This document shows positions 43,679 through 53,822 of a stretch of DNA of 64,000 nt, one piece after another (the first letter of the stretch is position 1; the number at the start of each line of letters is the position of its first letter). Position numbers and translations under genes: made by a program. The stretch comes from Jannaschia donghaensis (GTDB lineage: Bacteria; Pseudomonadota; Alphaproteobacteria; Rhodobacterales; Rhodobacteraceae), in NCBI RefSeq assembly GCF_001403795.1, contig NZ_CXSU01000012.1, forward strand, positions 1,583,264 through 1,647,263, in the 5' to 3' direction. The notes beneath the pieces are model-generated. The model saw nothing but the letters and a program-made list of their open reading frames with translations. It did not search any database and was not told where the DNA came from.

Positions 43679-45277
43679 TCAGGCGGCCATTGGCATTTCG
43701 GCCCGATCGCAAGTCATGCGCAGCTCAAAGGTGGAACCGGGGCCCGGTCGCTCGACCACTCGGATGGTCCCGCCCATGAGCGCCGCCAGCCCCTGGGAAA
43801 TGGCGAGGCCCAGACCGCTTCCACCCTTGGCACGTGTGCTGGATCCATCGATCTGAGCAAAGCGTTCGAAGATGCGGCTGCGCTGGTCTTTGGGGATGCC
43901 GGGCCCCGTATCCGCAATCGTCACGATAACTGCCGCTGCATCACCCGTTATCGTAAAACCGAGCGAAACATCGACACCGCCGGTATCGGTGAATTTGACG
44001 GCATTTCCGATCAGATTGGTGACGATTTGCCGGAACGCGCCGGCGTCCCCCATGAGCATCGGGACATTCTCCGCACTGTAAGAGAGCGTGATTTCCTTCT
44101 CCGCGGCCGTGGGGCGCAGGAGCCCAACGACCGTCCGCACCTCGCGCTCGGGATCGAATGGCGCGTGGGCCAATTCCTCCCTATCCGCCTCCAGACGCGA
44201 GATATTCATCAATCCCTCGACCAACGCCATCTGAGCGTGGGCGGACGCGGCAATAATCTGAACCATTTCCTGCTGGTCCGGCGTCAAATCCTCAAGGCTC
44301 AGAACCTCGGCCACACCCGCGATTCCGCTGATGGGGGTGCGCAGCTCATGAGACATATTTGTCAGAAATTCGCCCTTGGCCACGTCCGCGGCGCGCGCGG
44401 CGACAAGGGCCTTTTCGATCCTGCGCGCGCCGCCCGCGACCGTTCGCCCGGCCACGTAATTGATCGCGGCGACAAGACCAAGCACCGCGATGATCGCAGG
44501 CAGAACCCGAAGCAGGCTGTCCGATCCCGGTGCGGGTCGGTCCCATGTCATCCAAGCAACCGGATCGCCATCCGAACCGAAAAGCGGGTACATTTCGACG
44601 TCGCGGGGTGGTGTCGTGGTAAGGCTGAGGCCTTCGACAAGAACCATTTCGGCGATCGGGGCGATTGCGTCGTCGTCCATTCTGTAGGCGATAACGCCCC
44701 GGTTCATAGCAGTGTCCAACATCCCGATCGGTCCCTCGTTCGGGGCCATTCGGGTCGCGCCGAACATCCAGACCGATTGGTCGATTTCCGCATAGGCAAT
44801 GGCAACACCTTTGGAGTTCGGATCGATCGCATCCAGCCGCTTGAACAGATCCGACAGGACTGCAGCAGGAAAAATATCAGTGCGTGGGACACTGCCGCCG
44901 CCGGTCGTCCAACCATAGAGCGCCTCGCCCTCGGGCGTCGAAATGACGATGGCGTCCTGATCGTAATCGGTCAGATCCGCGGCGACACCGACGTTTTCAT
45001 AAAGCCATTCCACATCGCGTCGCTCCGTCGCCTCCAGAACGGCCGTCCAATTGAAATAATCGACCGAAAATTGCGACAGGCTTGCCTCATATCCTTCGAT
45101 TGCCGTTCGGACGAGCGCGCGGGTCTTCTCGGCCACCTGGTGGTTTTCCGACGATGCCATCAGCACCATCGTGATCCCGACCGTGGTCGTCAGAAGAAGG
45201 AAGCTGACGACGAGCGACAACGCGATACGCTTGGACAAATCGGCATTCGACATGGATGTCAGGCGGGTGAGGTTCAT
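43679..45277 (-). CDS. Membrane sensor histidine kinase with CHASE4-like domain
   Basis: 532 aa: TM1 at about 18-40, a periplasmic sensor (45-250) with the CHASE4-like FNWTAVLEATERRDVEWLYEN, TM2 at 256-278, H-box FLTNMSHELRTPISG (His310), N-box NLIGNAVKFTDTGG, and G boxes DTGPGIP and GGSGLGLAIS. The kinase has no receiver domain; the stand-alone receiver gene follows. It is 75 nt after the MCP gene on the same strand, the third gene of a four-gene sensory operon. Confidence 0.92.
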   Translation of the reverse strand: MNLTRLTSMSNADLSKRIALSLVVSFLLLTTTVGITMVLMASSENHQVAEKTRALVRTAIEGYEASLSQFSVDYFNWTAVLEATERRDVEWLYENVGVAADLTDYDQDAIVISTPEGEALYGWTTGGGSVPRTDIFPAAVLSDLFKRLDAIDPNSKGVAIAYAEIDQSVWMFGATRMAPNEGPIGMLDTAMNRGVIAYRMDDDAIAPIAEMVLVEGLSLTTTPPRDVEMYPLFGSDGDPVAWMTWDRPAPGSDSLLRVLPAIIAVLGLVAAINYVAGRTVAGGARRIEKALVAARAADVAKGEFLTNMSHELRTPISGIAGVAEVLSLEDLTPDQQEMVQIIAASAHAQMALVEGLMNISRLEADREELAHAPFDPEREVRTVVGLLRPTAAEKEITLSYSAENVPMLMGDAGAFRQIVTNLIGNAVKFTDTGGVDVSLGFTITGDAAAVIVTIADTGPGIPKDQRSRIFERFAQIDGSSTRAKGGSGLGLAISQGLAALMGGTIRVVERPGPGSTFELRMTCDRAEMPMAA

Positions 45278-45352
45278 TTCGACTTCCTTCGCGATGGGTC
45301 GGGGCTATCGTTTGTTCCGGGTCATGCCCGACCGCCCGTTTTCGGTGTTCGG

Positions 45353-47218
45353 TTATCCGGCCCGCCTGGCGTGTCGTGTTGACGGCTCCAGAAGCGCGAC
45401 GTCTGCGGGGCCCGGCACCGCCGAGGGCTCCGCACGACCAGAATTGTTCTGCGGCAGTTCGAAGCGTTCGACCGCGCGTCCGACGCAACCGACCGTGTGG
45501 CGCAGCCCGGCCACTGTCCCGCGCAAGGCCGATGCCGTTTCGGCATTCTGGGCGATCGCGGCGTCGAGATCACGGGCGGACGCCTGAAGCGTCGACGCCG
45601 CTTCGGCGTCGAGACGTCCAGCCGCTTCAATCTCGGCGACGACGTCTCCGACATCATCGATGCTTCGGTCCACACCTCCAAGCGCGTCGTCCGCCGCCAA
45701 GGCCGCGTTGACGGCATCACCGACGGCGTCCTGACATTGGTGGATCAGGCTGCGCACTTCGGCTGCGGAGGCCGCGGATTGCTGGGCGAGTTGTCGGACT
45801 TCGGCTGCAATGACTGCGAAACCCCGTCCCATGTCGCCGGCATGGGACGCTTCGACCGCTGCATTGAGCGCGAGAAGGTTTGTCTGACGAGCCACGCCGT
45901 CACTGGTCTGCGCGATTTGCACGATGGCCCGAGCGACGTCGTCGATACGTGCCATCGCATCGGTGCTCTCGCGCATCCGGTCGCGCATCGAGGACAACGC
46001 CTTGCGAACGGACGCCATCTCCGCCTCGGCGCTTTGCGTCATGGCGGCGGTTTCGGAGACGCGATCCGCAATCGAGCTAAGGGCCGCGGCGCTCAGCTCA
46101 GCCTTCGTGGCGTCGGTCTCTGCGCGCGATGCGAGCGCTTCGGCTTCGGACCGGACCCGGTCGCTCATCTCGTCCAGATTAGCGGTCGATGCGGTAATCT
46201 GCCTGACCGTCACGGCGAGCTGTGCGATTGCCGCGTTTACCGCCAGCCGGAGCGGCTCATATTCCTCCGGAAATGGGGCTTCGATCCTTGCATCGAGTTG
46301 TCCTTTCGACAAGGCGCCCAGCGCGACGGTCAGGGTTGAAGACACTTGAACCAGAACCGCGGTCCAATCCTCACGCTCCTGTTCCAGCGACCTTGCTCGC
46401 AGCACCTCCTTGCGTTGTCGATCCGCTTCGTCCTGGGCGGCCTGCGCTTCGACGGCAGACAGATTTGCGCGATTTTCTAGCGCCTCTGCCGCGCGTGCGG
46501 CGGCCGCAGTACGCGCGGCCGCTTCTTCGCGCTGCAGCCGGTCTCGCTCCACCAGCGTATTCCCGAACGACGACAGACCGCGGGCCAGATCGCCGACCGT
46601 GTCGCCCCTGTTTTGATGCGGGATCGGATCGTCGACCTGCCCCAGGCTCGGAAGCCGTCCAGACAATTCCATAAGGGGGCGGGCAATCGATCGCGCGACC
46701 GCCACGATGGCAACAGCGAAAGCTGCGAAGATAGCCACCGCAAGGCCGCCAGACCTAATCCGATGACCTAGGACCGCGGCGCGCGACTGTTCGCGGCTGA
46801 CGACAAGTTCGAACGTGCCCAGACGCTCGCCGTCTTCCCAAATGAGGGGGTATGAGGTGACCTGCATCGTTGGATCAGGTCGTTCCTCATTACCGATGCT
46901 TGCGAAAACACCGCCGTTGGCGTCCAGAACCCGCGCGGAAACAAACCCTTCGAGACTGGACAGCCCGTCGAGAACTTCCTCTGCCGCAGGCTCAAACAGG
47001 TCCCACAGAGCCTGGGCCAATGGGGGCCGCGCGACATCTTCGGCGAACCGCAGGCGATGCTGAAATTCCGCTTCGACGCGGGTCTCGAAGCTGAATACGG
47101 ACATGGCGGTGACCAGCCCGACGAGGATAGCGAGCAGCGTGAGGAGAGGTGCCAGAAGTCGCGTCTGGAAAGACGCCGATTGCCACCAAGATGCAACGCC
47201 GTCTCGGGTCACCGACAT
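45353..47218 (-). CDS. Methyl-accepting chemotaxis protein
   Basis: 621 aa. TM1 about 22-46, periplasmic sensor about 47-170, TM2 about 172-192, HAMP-like region then a long coiled coil, and the signalling hairpin tip [20 protein letters not shown] followed by [20 protein letters not shown]. No C-terminal CheR pentapeptide is seen. The ATG shares a base with the stop of the binding-protein gene (TGATG), suggesting the soluble protein is its ligand-binding partner. Inference: the pair senses an amino-acid-like ligand. No che genes are near. Confidence 0.92.
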   Translation of the reverse strand: MSVTRDGVASWWQSASFQTRLLAPLLTLLAILVGLVTAMSVFSFETRVEAEFQHRLRFAEDVARPPLAQALWDLFEPAAEEVLDGLSSLEGFVSARVLDANGGVFASIGNEERPDPTMQVTSYPLIWEDGERLGTFELVVSREQSRAAVLGHRIRSGGLAVAIFAAFAVAIVAVARSIARPLMELSGRLPSLGQVDDPIPHQNRGDTVGDLARGLSSFGNTLVERDRLQREEAAARTAAAARAAEALENRANLSAVEAQAAQDEADRQRKEVLRARSLEQEREDWTAVLVQVSSTLTVALGALSKGQLDARIEAPFPEEYEPLRLAVNAAIAQLAVTVRQITASTANLDEMSDRVRSEAEALASRAETDATKAELSAAALSSIADRVSETAAMTQSAEAEMASVRKALSSMRDRMRESTDAMARIDDVARAIVQIAQTSDGVARQTNLLALNAAVEASHAGDMGRGFAVIAAEVRQLAQQSAASAAEVRSLIHQCQDAVGDAVNAALAADDALGGVDRSIDDVGDVVAEIEAAGRLDAEAASTLQASARDLDAAIAQNAETASALRGTVAGLRHTVGCVGRAVERFELPQNNSGRAEPSAVPGPADVALLEPSTRHARRAG

Positions 47219-47988
47219 CACTCCGCCCAGTCTGCGACGCCGTAGCGTGACAGGATCTCGGCCAGCCGCCCGCTTTTTCGCAGCGTCGCTACCCCGTCCT
47301 CAAGGTGTTCGAGATAAGTCGCGGAGGCCGGATTCGCGGGCGAAAAACCGATGTAGATCGCGTCAGCATCGGACATGCGCACGATCGTCAACTCATCTTC
47401 CAGACCGTTTTGCAGAAGATTGTAGGCCAGCACCGCCTCCGCATCGGCGACCATGTCGATGCGGCGAGCGCGCAGCTTGCGAAGGTTGGTGTCCAATGGC
47501 TGATCACCGCCTGCGGATTGGACAACAGTTCGATCGCCCGCATTCGCCTCGATGTAGGCGGCGATCGGGCCGTAATACTCGTATCCATCGATGATCCCGA
47601 TGCGCCACCCGTCGTAGGTAGATGGGGTTTCGGAATCGATGGTTTCGCCGATCCGAAGAGCGACCGCTTCGGAGTAGGAGCCGATGGGGATACCATAGAG
47701 CAAGTCAGGTGCCTCTTCGGGCAGCGCCCCCACCGCACCGGCGATCACCCCGGTCCGGGCCATCTCCAAGGCACGCGCCCATGGCGCATTTTCATAGACG
47801 ACGGTGTGACCGTGCATCGCCAGCGCCTCGCGGGCAATCTCGATCATGAAACCGGGGGAGTCCGATCCGGGTTCGCAATTGTACGGACAATAGGGATCGG
47901 CCCGCAGAACGACTTGATCGGCGGCAACCGGAACCGCATGGAACGCGATGGCGAGGGCGACAACGGTAGCGGCGCGGGTCGGAAGCAT
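47218..47988 (-). CDS. Periplasmic solute-binding protein, family 3
   Basis: 256 aa with a signal peptide ([11 protein letters not shown]) and the type II binding fold of bacterial solute-binding proteins family 3, N-terminal [20 protein letters not shown] and later [13 protein letters not shown]. It has one Cys pair (CPYNC). There are no ABC permease or ATPase genes beside it; the next gene is an MCP in one-base overlap, so it probably feeds signal, not transport. Confidence 0.85.
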   Translation of the reverse strand: MLPTRAATVVALAIAFHAVPVAADQVVLRADPYCPYNCEPGSDSPGFMIEIAREALAMHGHTVVYENAPWARALEMARTGVIAGAVGALPEEAPDLLYGIPIGSYSEAVALRIGETIDSETPSTYDGWRIGIIDGYEYYGPIAAYIEANAGDRTVVQSAGGDQPLDTNLRKLRARRIDMVADAEAVLAYNLLQNGLEDELTIVRMSDADAIYIGFSPANPASATYLEHLEDGVATLRKSGRLAEILSRYGVADWAE

Positions 47989-48434
47989 GGCGATTCTCGC
48001 AGATGGAAGAGACGCAACCGGGCTAGCCCTAAGGCGTTAAGAAACGGTGCAACTCGGATCGGCCAATCGATAAACACTTTGCGTATGTCATCGGGACAGA
48101 CCCTACCCTGGTCCAGTTCCGGATCGGTAGCTTTGGACAAGACTGCTCCTCCGCGCACAGCCCGTCTTTCCGATCATCGAGGAATTGCCTGTGCCTCGAT
48201 CTGCCCCCTGATCCACGTCGTTCTGCAACAAATTCAATGCCTTCCGATCAGGCGTGATCCGGCGCGAGCCTGCTTTTGCGAACCGGGCTGCCGGAGCAGA
48301 GTGACCATTTTCGCCCGTTTCATCACCCACTGCCCGAATTGCCGGGGATGGCCCTGCCACGAACCGCAGGATGAAACCTTCGGACGTACTGGCCAGCCGG
48401 GCCCGACAACGCCAAAATCGAAGAGGTCAGAGCC
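47989..48434. other. Upstream region of the sensory operon and left edge of the decayed block
   Basis: 446 bp without a supported gene. The part near 47990-48100 should hold the promoter of the binding-protein operon. From about 48150 on, short frames on both strands have no recognisable content; probably decayed sequence. Confidence 0.4.
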
Positions 48435-48891
48435 GCATGACCGTTCTCTTCATCGAGGGCTGCTAGATCCTGCGTGACCGCCTTGCCCAAGCCCTGTTGG
48501 GCGAAGACTACGTGTCAGAGGTTCCGGCGGGTGGCGAGGACGGGCTGTGGCGCGCCGGAGAAAGTGGCCACGACGTCGTGATCTTCGATCTTGCGCTGCC
48601 CAAAGCTGGGCGGTCTCGACGCCCTTGCCGAGCTTCGCCGAAACGGCGTCGACACGCCAGTTCCGTTGCCAGCGGCGCGCGATACGGTCGACGACAGGGT
48701 GACGGGTCTGCGTGTCGCGGCAGGAATACGCCTTGCTGGACTTTCTCGTCCTCAAGGCCGGAACCGTCGTCGGCCGGGCCGAGAACGAGGCGACGATTTA
48801 CGATGCCCACGTGGAGCTGACCAGCAACGTCGTAGATGCGGCAATCTTGATCCTGCGCATGGTGATCAACCCGCCGGACGAGGACTCATAG
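48435..48891 (+). pseudogene. Decayed OmpR-type response regulator
   Basis: ATG at 48435 gives MTVLFIEGC, then an in-frame TAG (48462-48464). The frame resumes with ILRDRLAQALLGEDYVSEV and HDVVIFDLALPK (receiver Asp region), shifts frame at about 48605 to LGGLDALAELRRNG, and shifts again to the winged-helix end EYALLDFLVLKAGTVVGRAE ... ELTSNVVDAAILILRMVI, closing at TAG 48889. That order is a complete OmpR-type regulator broken by a stop and frameshifts. Confidence 0.75.
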
Positions 48892-48912
48892 GTTGCGGAT
48901 GCCGTAACATCC

Positions 48913-49915
48913 ATGAGCCGGCACATGAGCGCTTCGGTTGCGGTTGCCGTTCTCGGGGTCACGGTGCTGTTCTGCGGATTTGCCTATCCGGTCGTGCAGC
49001 ACATGCTGATCGAGGATTTCGACCGTACCGTCCTGGACCAATTTCACGCGGCGGCGAATACGGTCGAGGTATGGGGGCACGGCGATATCTACTTGGAATT
49101 CAACCCTTCCGTGATGACCGGGTTCGCGGTCGGGCGGGGATCGCGGTTTTACCGTGCGGAGCGGTCCCGGCAATGCCTTGATCGAACACTCCATCGGCCT
49201 CGATGTCCCGGACCGCACGCCCCCGTCCTGCCCGGAACGACCGCGTCCGGGTCGACCTTCGCCGCAGGCCTGGCACCGAACGGTGCTGAGGCAGTCGTCG
49301 TCGCGCAAGTCGTGTCGACCAGCTGGGGCAGGGATCCGCTGGAGACCGACATCAAAACGCCACTCGATGTCCGCGAGACGCAGATCAATCTCATCGTCGC
49401 GGTCGACCGACCCCGCCGCAGCAACGGCTGCGCGTTCTGGCACTGTCGATAGCGCTGATCGCGGCGGCATCGGCCATCGCCGCGGCGGATGCCGTCTTTG
49501 CGGCGACTCAGGGCGGGTTGCGCCCGCTCAGCGATCTGGCCCACCGCGCCGCCTAGATCCAAAAGCTCACCTAAAACCGGCCCTTTGCCGTCGATGGCCC
49601 CTGGAGTTGCGCCCCATTGCCGAGCGTTTGAACGATCTGCTGACCCGCCTGGCCGATGCCTTCTCGGTAGGGCGACGCCTCAGCGTCGATGCCGCGCGCA
49701 AACTGCGCACGCGCGCCGATCTTGGTGTCCTACGATGCGATCGGCGGCGCTTTCCGTCTGAAGATCACCACCCCGCGCCGGACCTTGATCCGGACGACAT
49801 GGACAGATTGTTCGACCCGTTCCAGCGCAAGGATGACGTCCGCACCGACCATGGCCTGCCGCCCTTGGCCTGGCACTCAACCGGGGGTTCGCCCCGATCC
49901 TCGGCCCTGGGCTGA
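48913..49915 (+). pseudogene. Decayed sensor histidine kinase
   Basis: Starts as an intact N-terminus (MSRHMSASVAVAVLGVTVLF, one TM, then FDRTVLDQFHAAANTVEVWG), then changes frame repeatedly. Recognisable pieces are NLIVAVDRPRR, ALSIALIAAASAIAAADAVF (TM2), LRPLSDLAHRAA with a stop, ERLNDLLTRLADAFSVGRRL, and DAARKLRT where DxAHELRT with the catalytic His is expected. DRLFDPFQRKDD is a trace of the ATPase domain. It follows the decayed regulator by 21 nt, so a whole two-component pair has been lost. Confidence 0.7.
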
Positions 49916-50107
49916 CTGCAACACGTCACGCGTCGGATCTGGTCGATATCGCGCTGGAAACCGACTGGGCGTAGGATGCCGATATCGTCGAGCATCCTTG
50001 CGTCGGGGTCGAAGAACCGTCGCAACCCGAACCGAGGATTCTCAGTGACCTTTCCCTATCTTTAACAGTTTCAGAATGCCGACGCGTCTCTCTCGGACGC
50101 CGGTTTT

Positions 50108-50693
50108 TTGGGCGCGGTCGTCGACCCCGACCATCGCGCCCTGACGACCGAACAGATCGCCGATCTGCAGACGGCGCAGGACAAGCTTCTTCAAGCCTAT
50201 ACGACCATCGGCAGGGCCGCGAGTTACCTTAACTATTGGCACTACAGCTGGGCCACCTCCCCGCCGGACTACGTCCTAGACGAGAACAGCAATTGGGAGG
50301 GCAATCTCCGGGTCGAGTTCTGGAACACCGACTGGCACGTCATCATCTACGATACGCTCGCGGCGGGCTACGACGGCGACGGCGCGCTGAGCGGGGCGGC
50401 GGATAGCGATTTCCTTGCCGGGGTCGGCGGGGGACTACGTTTTGGACGGCGGGCGCGGCGCGGATGGGCTCTCCGGCGATGCCGTCGGCTATTAATTCGT
50501 CTTCGTGATCTTTGCCCGCTGGGAAGTGATTGGCGGTTTCGATGTCGCGTCGGTTGTGCTGAGGATTCAGGCCCTCGACCTATTCGACGCGATCGAGACG
50601 GACCACGCCCTCGTGCTGAACTTCGAAGGAAACACGCAAGTCGAATTGACCGGCCAGGCCCTAAACGACCTCCCTTCAGTGCAGATCGACTAG
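50108..50693 (+). pseudogene. Remnant of an RTX-type calcium-binding protein
   Basis: The first frame gives a helical segment, then DGDGALSGAADSDFLAGVGG. A frameshift near 50428 leads to DYVLDGGRGADGLSGDAVGY, a TAA, and in the same frame FVFVIFARWEVIGGFDVASV ... NFEGNTQVELTGQALNDLPS to the TAG at 50691. GGxGxD-like nonapeptides followed by an FVF ... GDxxxL ... VxLxG tail are typical of RTX exoprotein C-termini. Only the end of such a gene survives here. Confidence 0.6.
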
Positions 50694-51751
50694 GTCTGAC
50701 AGCGGGCCAGCCAACGATCGGCCCCCGCTATTGCGATCGGCCCAAGCGACGATCGACGACGGTTCCAGCACCTGCGATCCGCCCCCTGCCGATCCGCAGG
50801 CGGCAGGTCATGCCATTCCGGGGTCTGCGTTCCACCCAGCAGGGAAGCCTTCGGGCGTATCGGGCATCAACACCGATACCTCTTGGCGGGACGTCAAACT
50901 ATCCGGCAACCGACACCTTTTGAATCGAGAACATGGCCGGCGATCACGGCATCATTCACCGCCGACGGGATGTCCCGATTATAGGCGTCGACCATAACTC
51001 GGCCCTTATCCAATCCCAGGTCACATGCTGTCTTGGCACTGTTCACGCGCCCTGACGCCGTCCTCCTTTCAGACATGGCACGAGCCTCCTGAGCATCAAT
51101 GCCAACAGTGGGGTCAGATCGAAAGGCGATCCGACCAATCATGAGCCCGGCCTGCTCCCGGCAGGATCATTCCGACCGGCACCGGTATTTGAACATCTGG
51201 ACGGTCCCAAGCAGTATCGCAGTTCTGAACACCGAACGGACTTCAAATAGCTGCACGCTGGCAAAGCTTCGTTTCATATGCGCTTAGCACTGCATCTGAA
51301 TCGATAGGTCGAGCGTCAGGCGGGTCAGCGGCTGGCCATAGCGTCTGAGGGCGGTACCCGGCGACGCGCTAGAGGTCGACGCGCCCGCGCCGAACGATCA
51401 CCGGCAGAGCAAAGCGGCGACAACCGTGGGGCACCATGCCGCGCCGGATAGAACCGGGTGCCCCACCCCCGCGACGCCTCTGGCGCGCGTGGGGAAACGA
51501 CGTAACCTGGCCGTCGAAACGAACCTGCCCCCGCCGATCGCCGCCCGGATGACCGCACAGTGATGGATACCTATTGGGATGGAAAGCCGCGGTTGGACAC
51601 GGACAACCGCACGAGATCGATCCGGACCGATCTGCGCGACGCCGAAGCCAGAAACGTCCAAGGCAGTCTTCCACTGCCATGTTCACGACGCCGAATTGGC
51701 CGATCAAACTCCGCCGTCTTCGAAGACTGGCCCGCGCGGGACCTTCGCGCC
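50694..51751. other. Non-coding or decayed region
   Basis: About 1.06 kb with no supported gene. Short frames on both strands carry no recognisable domain or good ribosome binding site. It continues the decayed block from 48.4 kb up to the marR stop. Confidence 0.45.
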
Positions 51752-52198
51752 CTAGTCGCCGGCATCCATCGCCGCCATCCGGAGCAGAACGCGCCGCAGC
51801 GTCGCCGCCTCCTCCTTGGTGAACTGCGCCATTAGCTGCGCGTTGTAGCGTTCGGCGGCCGCCGACAGATCGTCGAAGACCGCCGCTCCGGCGCGGGTCA
51901 GGGTCAGCAGGGTATGGCGACGATCCGCTTCGACCGTCCGGCGGGTTACGAAACGCCGCGCCTCCAACGCGGTCACGGCACGGCTGGTCTTGGTCTTGTG
52001 GATGCCAGCGCGGTCGCAGATCGCCTTCGCGGTCAGCGGGCCGTACCGCCCCAAATGAAACAGAACCCGCCATTCCGTCCGCAGCATTCCATAGCGGCTT
52101 TTGTAGTGGGCCTGGAAATCGAGGCTCGTCGTCTCGGCCGCGCGGTTCAACAGATAAGGAGTAAAGTCACGTAAGTGGAAGGGGACGGGTTGGGTCAT
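51752..52198 (-). CDS. MarR-family transcriptional regulator
   Basis: 148 aa winged-helix protein: [20 protein letters not shown], then [19 protein letters not shown] (recognition helix) and the wing [15 protein letters not shown]. Divergent from hmgA with a 72-bp gap that holds an inverted repeat. HpaR/HmgR-like MarR proteins commonly repress homogentisate or homoprotocatechuate genes. Inference: the pathway repressor, relieved by an aromatic acid. Confidence 0.9.
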   Translation of the reverse strand: MTQPVPFHLRDFTPYLLNRAAETTSLDFQAHYKSRYGMLRTEWRVLFHLGRYGPLTAKAICDRAGIHKTKTSRAVTALEARRFVTRRTVEADRRHTLLTLTRAGAAVFDDLSAAAERYNAQLMAQFTKEEAATLRRVLLRMAAMDAGD

Positions 52199-52217
52199 AA
52201 ATTCAGACTACCGTTGA

Positions 52218-52235
52218 TGGTTACAAAAACAACCA
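52218..52235. promoter_or_regulatory. Candidate MarR operator
   Basis: TGGTT (52218-52222) and AACCA (52231-52235) form an inverted repeat with 8 bp between the arms, in the gap between the divergent marR and hmgA genes. Size and position suit a MarR dimer site. Confidence 0.55.
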
Positions 52236-52270
52236 ATAGCGTCGAGGGAGGACCAGACCGGAGCGTGACC

Positions 52271-53623
52271 ATGAATGAGATGACCGGGCCAAACGCCCTG
52301 ACGCAGGCCCCCGGGGGGACCGGTCCGCACGCGGGCTATATGCCCGGCTTCGGCAACGATTTCGAGACGGAGGCCCTGCCCGGTGCCCTGCCCCAAGGCA
52401 GGAACTCCCCGCAGAAATGCGCCTACGGTCTCTACGGCGAACAGCTGTCGGGCACCGCCTTTACCGATGTGCGCCCTGAGCGGACCTGGTGTTATCGCAT
52501 CCGCCCTTCGGTCAAGCATTCGCACCGCTATGTGCCCGTCGACCTGCCCTACTGGAAATCCGCGCCCAATGTGGTGCCGGGCGTCACCTCTCTGGGCCAG
52601 TACCGCTGGGATCCGTTGCCCCACGGCGATGGCCTGACCTGGCTGACGGGGATGCATACGATGACGACCGCCGGCGATGTAAACACGCAGGTGGGCATGG
52701 CGACCCATGTGTATCTGGTGACCGACAGCATGATCGACGCCTATTTCTACTCTGCCGATTCCGAGATGCTGGTGGTGCCTCAGGACGGCCGTTTGCGGTT
52801 CTGTACCGAACTGGGCGTGATCGACGTGGAACCGCAGGAGATCGCGATCCTACCGCGCGGCCTGGTGTACCGCGTGGAGGTGTTGGAGGGACCGTGCCGA
52901 GGCTTCGTGTGCGAAAACTACGGCGCGAAATTCGATCTTCCGGCCCGTGGACCCATCGGCGCCAACTGCATGGCCAACCCGCGCGACTTCAAGGCACCCG
53001 TCGCCGCCTTCGAGGATCGGGAGGTGCCATCGACCGTCACGATCAAATGGTGCGGTCAGTTCCACGTTACCGACATCGGCCAAAGCCCCCTGGACGTGGT
53101 CGCCTGGCACGGAAATTACGCGCCCTACAAATACGACCTGCGGACCTATTGCCCGGTCGGTGCGATCCTGTTCGATCATCCCGATCCGTCGATCTTCACC
53201 GTCCTGACGGCACCTTCCGCGCATCCGGGCACCGCCAACATCGATTTCGTTCTGTTCCGCGACCGCTGGATGGTGGCGGAGGACACGTTCCGCCCGCCCT
53301 GGTATCACAAGAACATCATGTCAGAGCTGATGGGCAATATCTTCGGCCAGTACGACGCCAAGCCTCAGGGGTTCGTTCCGGGCGGCGTGTCGCTGCACAA
53401 CATGATGCTGCCCCACGGCCCCGACAAGACCGCGTTCGAAGGGGCATCGAACGCCGACCTCGGCCCCGAAAAGCTGGCCGATACGATGTCGTTCATGTTC
53501 GAGACGCGCTTTCCGCAGCACCTGACGGAATTCGCGGGCAAAGAGGCGCCGTTGCAGGACGACTACATCGACTGCTGGACGTCGCTGGAAAAGAAATTCG
53601 ACGGCACACCGGGTCGCAAATGA
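52271..53623 (+). CDS. hmgA: Homogentisate 1,2-dioxygenase
   Basis: 450 aa, normal length. It opens the ring of homogentisate to maleylacetoacetate with non-haem Fe(II). The iron ligands lie in [14 protein letters not shown] (His and Glu) and [16 protein letters not shown] (His). The N-terminal [19 protein letters not shown] and [13 protein letters not shown] are family signatures. ATG at 52271, with GGAGCG upstream. First gene of the operon hmgA-fahA-MBL-flavin hydroxylase-DUF2783. Confidence 0.97.
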   Translation: MNEMTGPNALTQAPGGTGPHAGYMPGFGNDFETEALPGALPQGRNSPQKCAYGLYGEQLSGTAFTDVRPERTWCYRIRPSVKHSHRYVPVDLPYWKSAPNVVPGVTSLGQYRWDPLPHGDGLTWLTGMHTMTTAGDVNTQVGMATHVYLVTDSMIDAYFYSADSEMLVVPQDGRLRFCTELGVIDVEPQEIAILPRGLVYRVEVLEGPCRGFVCENYGAKFDLPARGPIGANCMANPRDFKAPVAAFEDREVPSTVTIKWCGQFHVTDIGQSPLDVVAWHGNYAPYKYDLRTYCPVGAILFDHPDPSIFTVLTAPSAHPGTANIDFVLFRDRWMVAEDTFRPPWYHKNIMSELMGNIFGQYDAKPQGFVPGGVSLHNMMLPHGPDKTAFEGASNADLGPEKLADTMSFMFETRFPQHLTEFAGKEAPLQDDYIDCWTSLEKKFDGTPGRK

Positions 53624-53822
53624 TGCAGCGGGGCCGCCAGCGTTCGATCGCTTCTTGCCGGGGGGCTGCCGGTTTTGACCCGCTGGGATCGTCGGTTGCC
53701 GCAGCGCTGATGTCCGCCGTGAACGCCTCCCCCGACTTGGGCGTCTTGCGCCGGATATCGCGATCCCGTGGTGCCCGTTTTGCCATCCCAGCGCCGGCAC
53801 GCACCAACGCAAGGGGCGCGCG

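Noticed and set aside
48103..48360. 85-codon minus-strand frame
   Set aside because: Low-information composition in a decayed block and no start signal.
50894..51142. 82-codon minus-strand frame with SERRTASGRVNSAKTACDLG
   Set aside because: Looks somewhat protein-like but no family, neighbour or RBS supports it.
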